Assembly: GCA_003649665.1 (NCBI GenBank)
Contig: QMSL01000022.1
Location: 1-13,134, forward strand
Origin: Thermoprotei archaeon
Lineage (GTDB): Archaea > Thermoproteota > Thermoprotei > QMSL01 > B3-G16
Direction: 5' to 3'
DNA: 13,134 nt
Shown in pieces: positions 1 through 6,547 of this stretch. Within the stretch, counting starts at the first letter, position 1. Each line of letters starts with the position of its first letter. Under the pieces are notes generated by a model. The model did not search any database. It was given only the letters and a program-made list of their open reading frames with translations, and was not told the origin of the DNA. The position numbers and the translations under genes are program-made.

Positions 1-300
1 ACATTAAAGGAGATTAAACATTCCATATCTGACGTAAGTCCTCCTACTGATGTCCTAAAAAAGATATCTGAGATAATAATGGATCATGACGGTGTGGTAG
101 GATATCACAGCCTTAGGGCTCGCCAACTCTTCGATAGAATCTTCGCTGACGTACACGTAATAGTAAATAAAGGCCTATCTATTAGCGAGGCTCATAGCAT
201 TGCTACAAGTATTGAGGAGAAACTCAAAAAAGCCTTTAATAATAAAATAGACATAGTTATACACGTAGAGCCTGAGGGTGAAGCTAATCATCATGAATAA
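1..300 (+). CDS. Cation diffusion facilitator (CDF) transporter, C-terminal fragment
   Basis: The frame is open from base 1 to a TAA at 298-300, giving 99 residues of a protein whose N-terminal part lies outside the window. The visible part matches the cytoplasmic ZT-dimer domain that ends CDF family metal/proton antiporters. An amphipathic helix (PPTDVLKKISEII) leads into a beta-alpha-beta core with the family-typical pattern G-V-x-G-Y-H-x-L-R-x-R, then F-A-D-V-H-V-I-V, an S-x-x-E-A-H helix, and a final I-D-I-V-I-H-V-E-P strand. The histidines in these motifs are where CDF proteins bind regulatory metal. The last residues (EANHHE) are also potentially metal-binding. The missing part should carry the six membrane helices and the transport site. 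The metal (Zn, Fe, Mn, Co) cannot be told from this fragment. The gene converges on the amidohydrolase, with 28 bp between the stops. Confidence 0.88.
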   Translation, partial: TLKEIKHSISDVSPPTDVLKKISEIIMDHDGVVGYHSLRARQLFDRIFADVHVIVNKGLSISEAHSIATSIEEKLKKAFNNKIDIVIHVEPEGEANHHE

Positions 301-328
301 TGATTATAACTTATCGTTGCTAAACTCC

Positions 329-1063
329 TTATATCTTCAGTATCCTTCTGATGTTCTCTCCAAGTATCATCCTCTTCTCCTTATCGCTTATGTCTAAGAT
401 CTCTATCTTTCTACGCTCAACCGCTGGATGAAATTCAGGCGCGTCTGAACCAAAGAGTATCTTTTCTGCACCTGCCTCTTCAATTGCACGTACTAAATTC
501 CTATGTAATGACGATCCCACAGAAGTATCTAGATATACGTTATCATATCTTGATGCTAAATAGATCGCTTGCAATTGGTGGTAATAGTTGAAGATATAGC
601 TCCCGAGATGCGCTATGATTATTGTAACATCCGGATATGCTCTTATAAGAGGAACTAATTGGAATGGACCCTTACTATCGTCTGTGTGGATTATTAGTGG
701 AAGTCCATGGTCAAGGAGGATATTCATTATTTCCCTAGTTGGAAATCCCTCTGTAGCGTGTAGCTTTAGGCCTTTAACACCATACTGCTCTACTGCCTCA
801 AGTAAGTGTTCATGAGCTTCTGGATGTGAGGCTGCAACCTTAGCAAATGGTATTATTTTATCGGGATAACGTGTTGCTGCATTAGCCACCTCTTTATTAG
901 CCTCCGGATATTTATCGGGAGGGTAATGTACCGGAAAGACAACAACCTTATCAACTCCTGCTTTCTCCTCAAGCTTAAGTATTCTTTCAACACTAGCGTC
1001 AATAACCCACCAGTACTCAAGGATAATAGCCTTGCCGATATGCGCATGACAATCTATTATCAT
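329..1063 (-). CDS. Amidohydrolase-2 family metal-dependent hydrolase (COG2159-like)
   Basis: The 244-residue protein has the metal-site layout of the amidohydrolase superfamily. An N-terminal H6-x-H8 (DCHAH) is followed by K100-L-H102, then H126 (LIIHTDD), H152 (IIAHLGS) and D207 (FGSDAP). H6, H8, H126, H152 and D207 are the expected metal ligands and catalytic aspartate of the amidohydrolase-2 group, which includes ACMSD-type decarboxylases and related hydrolases. It has no signal peptide, so it is cytoplasmic. It is somewhat shorter than typical members (about 280-330 aa) but all core motifs are present. The ATG at 1063 is preceded by GGGG at 1071-1074 with 7 nt spacing, a fair archaeal ribosome binding site. 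A perfect palindrome lies just upstream (separate entry). The gene follows the ABC operon on the same strand after 64 bp, so it may be read through or have its own promoter. Substrate cannot be inferred. Confidence 0.85.
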   Translation of the reverse strand: MIIDCHAHIGKAIILEYWWVIDASVERILKLEEKAGVDKVVVFPVHYPPDKYPEANKEVANAATRYPDKIIPFAKVAASHPEAHEHLLEAVEQYGVKGLKLHATEGFPTREIMNILLDHGLPLIIHTDDSKGPFQLVPLIRAYPDVTIIIAHLGSYIFNYYHQLQAIYLASRYDNVYLDTSVGSSLHRNLVRAIEEAGAEKILFGSDAPEFHPAVERRKIEILDISDKEKRMILGENIRRILKI

Positions 1064-1072
1064 TATGCATCC

Positions 1073-1091
1073 CCATGTAATAATTACATGG
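1073..1091. promoter_or_regulatory. Perfect 9-bp palindrome upstream of the amidohydrolase gene
   Basis: CCATGTAAT and ATTACATGG are exact inverted copies separated by one A. The element lies 10-28 nt upstream of the amidohydrolase ATG, in the 64-bp gap after the 704-aa gene, and its edge overlaps the GGGG ribosome binding site. Its size and symmetry fit a dimeric repressor operator. A short hairpin in the mRNA leader is the alternative. Confidence 0.5.
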
Positions 1092-1127
1092 AATTCATAA
1101 CTTAATGCTTCCTCATAACTTGAACCA

Positions 1128-3242
1128 TCATCTGCTTAGCTTTATTAGTCTCTCCTCTCTTAAGATGGTTAAAGCCATGATTATAGTTAGCATTAGGGCC
1201 ACAGCTATCGCTATGTCCCTCTTATATGCTCCAGTAGTCATCTTTAGCCTTCCCGTAAATGTACATGAGATGCGTATACGCGTCTCAGATTCTGTTCTTA
1301 TCACTAATAGCACCATTTCTTCCCCTCTACTAACCCAATGATTAATGACAGTTGAATTATCGAAATGTACTGTTCTCTCTCCTCCGGGCAGGAATGGATC
1401 ATAATCCATACGATCCCTATTTGTCGTAAATCTATATATTGTCAAATGACCCGATCCTCCATACAATCTAAACGTTAACATACCTCCAGAGATCGATGGG
1501 ATTTCTATTAGTAGGCATGCCTGATATAGCGGCTCCTTTGTGACAACTTCCGTTTCATTAGGCGGCTTAATAACTCTTACCGCCAGAATAACTCCTTCTC
1601 CCACCTCTGCTGAGGTGGCTTCTTCATTTGCTACAATCACTAATATGTCCTTCTTCCTATCCGTTCCTAAAATGACTAATTCCGGCTTACCAGGACCGTT
1701 TGCTGACACAGCTATGCGCTTCCCATCAAGGTCAAATAAATATAGGTTTAAGTCACAGCGGGAGCCTACATATCGTCCATAAAGTAGGAATGCGTATTCA
1801 CCAGCTTCTAGTCTAAATATTGCAGCAACCGAGGAACCCTTAGGTATCAGGCCTGTTGAATACGGAATCCCGGGATAATGTATGTTCTGGTATGCTGTAA
1901 ACATTCCCCCATACCATGCCTTTGAATGCGCTCGAAGACCTCTAGTCAACGTCGGTATGAGTTTGAGAGCTATTAAGCCTGCTTGTAAATCATCTTCCGT
2001 GAGTACGCTTACATTGAAGGTTATTATCTTACCAACTGTGAAGTTTATGGGTAATACTGGTACATCTACTTCTAATGTCACTAGCGTTTGTCCTCCTTCC
2101 TCCAGATATACCGCTCCTATCTCCACACCATCCTTAATGAACCTGTAATTCATGGAATTGGGTAATCCATCTACCCTTAGCGTATAAATGCCCGCCTTAC
2201 CTTTATTTACAAGCCAAAGTGGGTATTCTGCCTTAGATCCTAAATCAACTCTCTTCTCAGGAAACAGACATCTAATCTCCACAGAGGCTCTCCTATACAT
2301 GATAACACTAACATTCTCCTCTTCAAGATAACCATCCGGATATTCTATGCTAACAGTTAAGGTATTTAGGTTCGTACTAACTTTAAACTCAACCTCAACC
2401 TCGCTACTGGCTGGAATTAAAGGTACTGTTATTCGGTAAGGAATGCCGACTAACACTCCAGCATATTTTAACGAGACGGTCAAGTTCTCTAGGTCAAACA
2501 AGTTCTCATTCCTGATCTTAACTCTTACTATATCTCCTATTCTCACTACGGAAACGATTGATACTCTATGAATGGTCTTAGGCAACCTTATTCCATACTC
2601 GTCTATCCATCCATCATTATATGTAATCCTGAGAACCACATATTCATAGGCTCTAGTTAAGGTGAATGTGACGTTTACTACTTCGTTTACATCTATATAA
2701 CTTAACCTATGGATTAGTGGCATTCCAACTATGTTATTATCAGCTATCATGCTAAGTGAGACGTTGCATAGAGGAACTGGACCTACATTCCTTAATCTAA
2801 TGATGATGTCCTTTCCCTTTACGTGAACCCCTACGACTTCAAGTTTGCTTATTTTAGTCACTCGAAAGCTTAAGGTGAATGTATCCGTAAACATCATTGT
2901 GGCATAAACGTCATAGTATGTGACCTGCATAAGCAATATAGCGATCATACCGTAGGTACTTCGGCTAACTGCAATCTTGACATGAAAGCTTACCTCCTGA
3001 TTAGGTTCAATTTTCCTAAAGACTATAGGAGGACTTAATATAGCTATGCCTGAAGTCGATGGAGATAACCTTATGCTTAAGAACGTAGCCGTACCAGGTC
3101 CTTCGTTTCTAAGCGTAATCTTTATATCGTTTATGGCACCGGCTACTAACTCCGTGGTATCTAGTGAGTATGTAAATCTAACTGGTGATTGTGAGGTAAT
3201 TAACAAAGTTAATATTAATGAAGTGAAGAGAAGACTACTCAC
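1128..3242 (-). CDS. Large membrane-anchored surface protein with stacked CARDB/NEW3-like beta-sandwich domains
   Basis: The 704-residue protein has a signal peptide (about 1-25), a long extracytoplasmic region, and a C-terminal membrane helix (about 685-701) followed by a basic tail (REERLIKLSR). The ectodomain reads as successive immunoglobulin-like sandwiches at roughly 27-128, 130-220, 221-315 and 319-438. Each has the L/I-R-N-x-G pattern typical of CARDB/COG1361 or NEW3 (alpha-galactosidase-associated) domains. Domains 2 and 3 end in matching Y-[NP]-D-G-x-x-x-E strands (208 and 301). Residues 440-676 form one or two further all-beta units resembling PPC-type domains. The GTG start at 3242 is set by a strong GGGAGGTGA at 3249-3257, embedded in the last codons of the permease. 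The gene starts 1 bp after the permease stop, so the two are translationally coupled. It probably works with the ABC exporter as an accessory or cargo-handling surface protein (inference). No catalytic motif was seen. Confidence 0.8.
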   Translation of the reverse strand: MSSLLFTSLILTLLITSQSPVRFTYSLDTTELVAGAINDIKITLRNEGPGTATFLSIRLSPSTSGIAILSPPIVFRKIEPNQEVSFHVKIAVSRSTYGMIAILLMQVTYYDVYATMMFTDTFTLSFRVTKISKLEVVGVHVKGKDIIIRLRNVGPVPLCNVSLSMIADNNIVGMPLIHRLSYIDVNEVVNVTFTLTRAYEYVVLRITYNDGWIDEYGIRLPKTIHRVSIVSVVRIGDIVRVKIRNENLFDLENLTVSLKYAGVLVGIPYRITVPLIPASSEVEVEFKVSTNLNTLTVSIEYPDGYLEEENVSVIMYRRASVEIRCLFPEKRVDLGSKAEYPLWLVNKGKAGIYTLRVDGLPNSMNYRFIKDGVEIGAVYLEEGGQTLVTLEVDVPVLPINFTVGKIITFNVSVLTEDDLQAGLIALKLIPTLTRGLRAHSKAWYGGMFTAYQNIHYPGIPYSTGLIPKGSSVAAIFRLEAGEYAFLLYGRYVGSRCDLNLYLFDLDGKRIAVSANGPGKPELVILGTDRKKDILVIVANEEATSAEVGEGVILAVRVIKPPNETEVVTKEPLYQACLLIEIPSISGGMLTFRLYGGSGHLTIYRFTTNRDRMDYDPFLPGGERTVHFDNSTVINHWVSRGEEMVLLVIRTESETRIRISCTFTGRLKMTTGAYKRDIAIAVALMLTIIMALTILREERLIKLSR

Positions 3243-3243
3243 T

Positions 3244-4098
3244 TTACTTCACCTCCCGCCTATATACGATCATTATGGAAAGCACTAGTAGAAGGCAGTT
3301 TAACGAATATATTGCTAGAAGCGATATCCATAGATCTCCTTCATAAAGTCGTCCACCTGGAGAAAGAACAAAACCACACTCTTCCAAGAAAAGTCCAAGG
3401 TGATACGATAATGTGTACTTAGCTGGATTCTCAAGCCAGGAGAGACCTGGCACTATGAGCTGATAAAGCGTCAGGAACGTAAATGCCGTAAGCGCTGCAT
3501 AGAGTGGCTTTGAGAAAGATGATGAGAGAAGCATTGTAAAGGATCCATACGTTATAAGCCCTAATAATACAGCGCCCTCTCCTATCATCACGTCATGGGA
3601 AATCAAGGATGATAATGCATTCCATCCCCCTCTATATGCTATGGAAATTATTAATGCTAGCAAAAATAATGCGGGCAAACTTATTACTATCATACACAGG
3701 ACAAAGGCCATCCACTTCCCTAATACTATACTCGACTTCCTAATGGGCTTCGTTATTAATAGCTTAAAGGTTCCTTCATCGAACTCCCCTGCAATAAGCT
3801 CACTTGCAATCAATATGGCGAGCAATTGCGCTGGAAGTCCCGTCCAGAAGTCAAGTATAAATTCACCAGCCTGACGCCAAAACTCCTCAAGACATACCTT
3901 AACCCCACCAAGGGCAGGACTTATCTCGCTTAAGCTCAGGAGATAGATAATATCCGGAAGTATCATTATCGCTAACATGAGCTTAAATTTCTTCGAGGAA
4001 ACTATCCTCCTAAACTCCATCTCAATTATTGTTAAAATCTTAATTCTACTCATCCATCTCACTAACTTATTTAACGCATTCCTACTAATAGCCCTCAT
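3244..4098 (-). CDS. ABC-2 type transporter permease
   Basis: The 284-residue polytopic protein has about six hydrophobic segments. A cytoplasmic amphipathic N-terminus (RIKILTIIEMEFRRIVSSKKF) leads into the first helix. The family-typical stretch around residues 99-128 reads S-E-L-I-A-G-E-F-D-E-G-T-F-K-L-L-[IL]-T-K-P-I-R and then L-G-K-W. This E-x-x-x-G-[ST]-x-x-x-[IL]-L-x-x-P-[IV]-R element is the coupling region of ABC-2/NatB-like membrane subunits. The start codon overlaps the upstream ATPase stop as ATGA (4095-4098), and a GGGGGTG ribosome binding site sits inside the ATPase 3' end at about 4104-4110. Such permeases usually dimerise and export drugs, lipids, glycans or ions. The substrate is not evident here. 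A large extracytoplasmic loop between the first two helices (SEISPALGGVKV) could meet the downstream surface protein (inference). Confidence 0.88.
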   Translation of the reverse strand: MRAISRNALNKLVRWMSRIKILTIIEMEFRRIVSSKKFKLMLAIMILPDIIYLLSLSEISPALGGVKVCLEEFWRQAGEFILDFWTGLPAQLLAILIASELIAGEFDEGTFKLLITKPIRKSSIVLGKWMAFVLCMIVISLPALFLLALIISIAYRGGWNALSSLISHDVMIGEGAVLLGLITYGSFTMLLSSSFSKPLYAALTAFTFLTLYQLIVPGLSWLENPAKYTLSYHLGLFLEECGFVLSPGGRLYEGDLWISLLAIYSLNCLLLVLSIMIVYRREVK

Positions 4099-5033
4099 TG
4101 GAACACCCCCAATTTCCTAAGGAATAATTTTTCAAGAGGATCCCCTATGGGCTTAAACTCATAGAGAGCAAGCCTTTCCTCGACAAGTAATTCAGGTAGT
4201 TCAATCCATAGATTGTGTGCATTATTGATATCGACTTTCAGACGGACTCCATCCTTACCTTCAGATACCACCTCTAAAACATAGTCCCTTTCGCGTAATC
4301 TATCAATAAGCCTCTTAGGATCGGATACTCTGACTATGTATTCATCTTCCTCTTGTGCGACAAGATCCGTAATATGACCTTGAGCTATTAAGGAACCATT
4401 ATTTATGATACCAACATAATCGCTTACTCTACTAACCTCAGGTATGACATGAGACGATATGAACGTAGTAACTCCCTTCTTAGAAGCCAACCACCTTATT
4501 TTACTAAGTATCTCAAATCGAGCGACAGGATCGAGATTAGAAGTTGGCTCATCAAGTATTAACAATTCGGGATCTCCAATAAGAGCTTGCGCAAATCCTA
4601 ATCTCTGTCTCTCACCAGCTGATAACGTCTCTACCTTCTTCATGGCCAATCTCCCTAACCCAACGAACCCTAATAATTCTCTAGCCTTCTCTCTAGCCTC
4701 TCCCCTACTAAGTCCTTCAAGCCTACCCATATATTCCAAGAATTCCTCTACCCTCATGTTCCGATAAGCAACGGGCTTTTCAGGTAAATAACCCACCCTT
4801 TCCATGATCTTAGTCCTATGCCTAAATACATCAAGTCCAAAAATCCTTACCTTCCCATAAGTTGGCCTAAGGCAGCCTACTAGCATGCCTATAGTCGTGC
4901 TCTTACCAGCACCATTAGGCCCGAGAAAGCCATATACGACTCCTCTTGGAACTCTTAAGTTAACTCTGTAAACTGCACATCGCTCGCCGTAGAACTTAGT
5001 TAGGTTTTCTGTCTCAATGACATTCTCAGTCAT
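4095..5033 (-). CDS. ABC transporter ATP-binding protein (ABC-2/NatA-DrrA type)
   Basis: This cytoplasmic ATPase drives the permease encoded next to it. Numbering from the ATG at 5033 (312 aa), it shows Walker A GPNGAGKST (38-46), a Q-loop region in the form GYLPEKP where Glu replaces the usual Gln (as in many DrrA/NatA-like exporters), signature LSAGE (137-141), Walker B LLILDEP (157-163), D-loop SNLDP and H-loop SSHV (His195). The C-terminal ~90 residues form the accessory domain common in this exporter class. An in-frame GTG three codons upstream (5042) is possible. I prefer the ATG because the GTG lies within the AGGTG that forms the ribosome binding site 7-8 nt before the ATG. It is the first gene of the ATPase-permease-surface protein operon and has a recognisable promoter. 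Confidence 0.93.
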   Translation of the reverse strand: MTENVIETENLTKFYGERCAVYRVNLRVPRGVVYGFLGPNGAGKSTTIGMLVGCLRPTYGKVRIFGLDVFRHRTKIMERVGYLPEKPVAYRNMRVEEFLEYMGRLEGLSRGEAREKARELLGFVGLGRLAMKKVETLSAGERQRLGFAQALIGDPELLILDEPTSNLDPVARFEILSKIRWLASKKGVTTFISSHVIPEVSRVSDYVGIINNGSLIAQGHITDLVAQEEDEYIVRVSDPKRLIDRLRERDYVLEVVSEGKDGVRLKVDINNAHNLWIELPELLVEERLALYEFKPIGDPLEKLFLRKLGVFQ

Positions 5034-5057
5034 ATTTAGCACCTAAGTTCCATATTC

Positions 5058-5075
5058 ACTAATTTACCAATTAGT
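5058..5075. promoter_or_regulatory. Palindromic operator candidate between TATA box and start site of the ABC operon
   Basis: ACTAATT and AATTAGT are exact inverted 7-bp arms around a 4-bp spacer (TACC). The element starts 4 bp downstream of the TATA box and reaches to about the predicted transcription start. That is a classical place for an archaeal repressor to block polymerase. No regulator gene is in the window. Confidence 0.5.
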
Positions 5076-5078
5076 ACA

Positions 5079-5086
5079 TATTTATA
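5079..5086 (-). promoter_or_regulatory. TATA box of the ABC operon
   Basis: On the minus strand the sequence GAGGAG-TATAAATA-TG gives a near-consensus archaeal TATA box with a purine-rich BRE-like stretch immediately upstream. Archaeal initiation about 26-27 nt downstream would fall near 5056, leaving a leader of roughly 23 nt that contains the AGGTG ribosome binding site. The start site is inferred, not observed. Confidence 0.65.
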
Positions 5087-5228
5087 CTCCTCAGTCCTTG
5101 ATGGTTTTTGAGTTAATGGCCAGAATAATTGCCTAGAAGTCATTTCGCAATATCTCATCCTTGATGGGATGAAGATCAGGAATTAAAAATCATAAAACGT
5201 ATGTTAAAGAAAATTGAAGATACATGTA

Positions 5229-6431
5229 CTACTTTCCTTCCTCTATTTCCTCTGGTTCTCCTCCCTTCCACTTCTTAGCTGCTATTCCGTATAGCGCCAC
5301 ACATATCACTATTGGTATGACTATGTATCGAATGCCTGCCCTCGTTGCCTCCGTTGAGTAAGCACTTCTAGCATACTTATAGGCGTTGGTTGCATATCCC
5401 TCTGCCTTATCTAGATCGCCGGAGCAAATGGCATCTAGTAGCTTTGAGAGCATCTCCTTTGCCTTCTTCAGATCTTCCTTAGCTTTGGCGCTTTTCGCTA
5501 TCTTCTCTACCTTCAGTATGTAGTCGTTAGCTCTCTTTCCTTCATTTAATATCTTGATGAATCTCTCACTAAAGCTGGGTCCATTGTTATGTGGGAATAC
5601 TATCCATGTGAAGTTATGTGAATCCCCTGCCGATATTGGAATTAGGTTTAATCCTGTCCAATCGGGAGCTACCCAGCTACAGAGATAGAAGTAATCGCTT
5701 CCCCATGCACGTGCATCGGATACCTCAAGATACTTTATCTCAGGTGGATCCACATATACTATAATTACGTTAATCTTTCCTTCAGGAGGCATGACTAAGT
5801 ATCCTGAGTCAAGCGTACCGCTTGATATCACGAAGCCCTCTTGTTCAGCTTCTGGATTATACTCTGGAGGTAGTTCCTCTACCTTGAATGATATATCTCC
5901 CTGCCTATATGCAAATACCTTTCCGCTCTTATAGAATTGGCATGGGAATGTAATTAATATGGCGCCTCCTGCGAAATCCGAATCCTTGTATGCCTCAACT
6001 ACGGTAGATATTACTACAGCTCCTGACTTGTAGATTTTATGAACTGTAGTGTACTTATAGAATAGATTCTTATTAGGGTTTTCAACTCGACTATAAGTTT
6101 TTATCATTAAGCCCCAATCATACATCTTTACCTCAGGGTCTTTAATCACTTCAGCTCGTGTAGTCGGATGTGCACTCCAGTCTCTATCCCAGATGTTTAT
6201 TGCGACTCCCTCTCCTAAAGTTCCTAGTACTGGATAGCCCATAAAGTAATATGCATTAATTCCCCCACCCTTAGAAATGTGTATCTCAAACGTTGCTCCA
6301 GTCACTACTATCTCCGTATCCGTTATTTCATAAGTCAGCTCTTGGGCCTTTGTTAAGTTACAGGTATTAATTATTGCTAAGAGTAGAACTAGAACTAATA
6401 TCGTGGGAACAATGCGCCTTATTTCATTCAT
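5229..6431 (-). CDS. Membrane-anchored surface protein, paralogue of the 376-aa protein at 8638-9768; function unknown
   Basis: The 400-residue protein has a signal peptide (about 1-29), an all-beta ectodomain (about 32-300), a charged helical segment (about 300-360), one membrane helix (about 368-384) and a basic then acidic cytoplasmic tail (KKWKGGEPEEIEEGK). It is clearly homologous to the 376-aa protein on the other side of the polytopic membrane gene. Shared blocks include V-[HY]-K-I-Y-x-[ST]-G followed by A-Y-x-D (131-149), [VL]-[ST]-D-[AG]-R-x-W-G (237-244), [FY]-P-H-x-x-G-P-x-F (279-287) and G-D-[LI]-[DE]-x-[AT] in the helical stalk. The beta region recalls carbohydrate-binding or galactose-mutarotase-like supersandwich folds (inference from strand pattern only). 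The ATG at 6431 has GAGGT about 10 nt upstream. It is downstream of, and co-oriented with, the DUF6785-like gene after 116 bp, with its own promoter motif. It probably partners that membrane protein. Confidence 0.8.
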   Translation of the reverse strand: MNEIRRIVPTILVLVLLLAIINTCNLTKAQELTYEITDTEIVVTGATFEIHISKGGGINAYYFMGYPVLGTLGEGVAINIWDRDWSAHPTTRAEVIKDPEVKMYDWGLMIKTYSRVENPNKNLFYKYTTVHKIYKSGAVVISTVVEAYKDSDFAGGAILITFPCQFYKSGKVFAYRQGDISFKVEELPPEYNPEAEQEGFVISSGTLDSGYLVMPPEGKINVIIVYVDPPEIKYLEVSDARAWGSDYFYLCSWVAPDWTGLNLIPISAGDSHNFTWIVFPHNNGPSFSERFIKILNEGKRANDYILKVEKIAKSAKAKEDLKKAKEMLSKLLDAICSGDLDKAEGYATNAYKYARSAYSTEATRAGIRYIVIPIVICVALYGIAAKKWKGGEPEEIEEGK

Positions 6432-6486
6432 ATCCCATTCTACCTCTAGTTAATTTTAAAATGATTATAATAAATAAGCTTTTATC

Positions 6487-6503
6487 TTAACGATAAACAT
6501 TTT
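6487..6503 (-). promoter_or_regulatory. Shared 17-bp upstream motif, copy 1 (400-aa gene)
   Basis: Read on the minus strand the element is AAAATGTTTATCGTTAA, 56-72 nt upstream of the ATG at 6431. It matches the element upstream of the 653-aa gene (8548-8564) at 15 of 17 positions. An AT-rich TATA-like stretch (around 6463-6477) follows it. It probably marks a promoter element or regulator site common to the two genes. Confidence 0.45.
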
Positions 6504-6527
6504 GGCGAAGTAAAGTAGCAATAAAAT

Positions 6528-6547
6528 GTAAAAATTTTTGAACATTT
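6528..6547 (-). terminator. Possible oligo-T terminator after the 653-aa membrane protein gene
   Basis: Immediately after the stop of the 653-aa gene the minus strand contains two T-rich runs (including AAAAATTTTT at about 6530-6539). Oligo-T tracts act as intrinsic terminators in archaea. There is no strong hairpin, so the call rests on composition and position only. Confidence 0.3.

Noticed and set aside
853..1047. 64-aa open frame on the minus strand inside the amidohydrolase gene
   Set aside because: It overlaps a well-supported hydrolase in another frame, has no recognisable domain and no convincing ribosome binding site.
1105..1341. 78-aa plus-strand open frame antisense to the end of the 704-aa gene
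   Set aside because: Its hydrophobic look is the mirror of the real membrane helix encoded on the other strand, and there is no supporting start signal.
1540..2148. Plus-strand open frames of 80 and 88 aa
   Set aside because: They are antisense to the beta-rich 704-aa protein, with no motif and composition typical of shadow frames.
3641..4767. Plus-strand frames of 77 and 102 aa opposite the ABC permease and ATPase
   Set aside because: They lie antisense to conserved ABC motifs. The S/L/P-rich composition is what the reverse of such genes gives.
5157..5172. Small inverted repeat CATCC...GGATG between the ABC operon and the 400-aa gene
   Set aside because: The arms are only 5 bp and no T-run follows closely, too weak to call as a terminator or operator.
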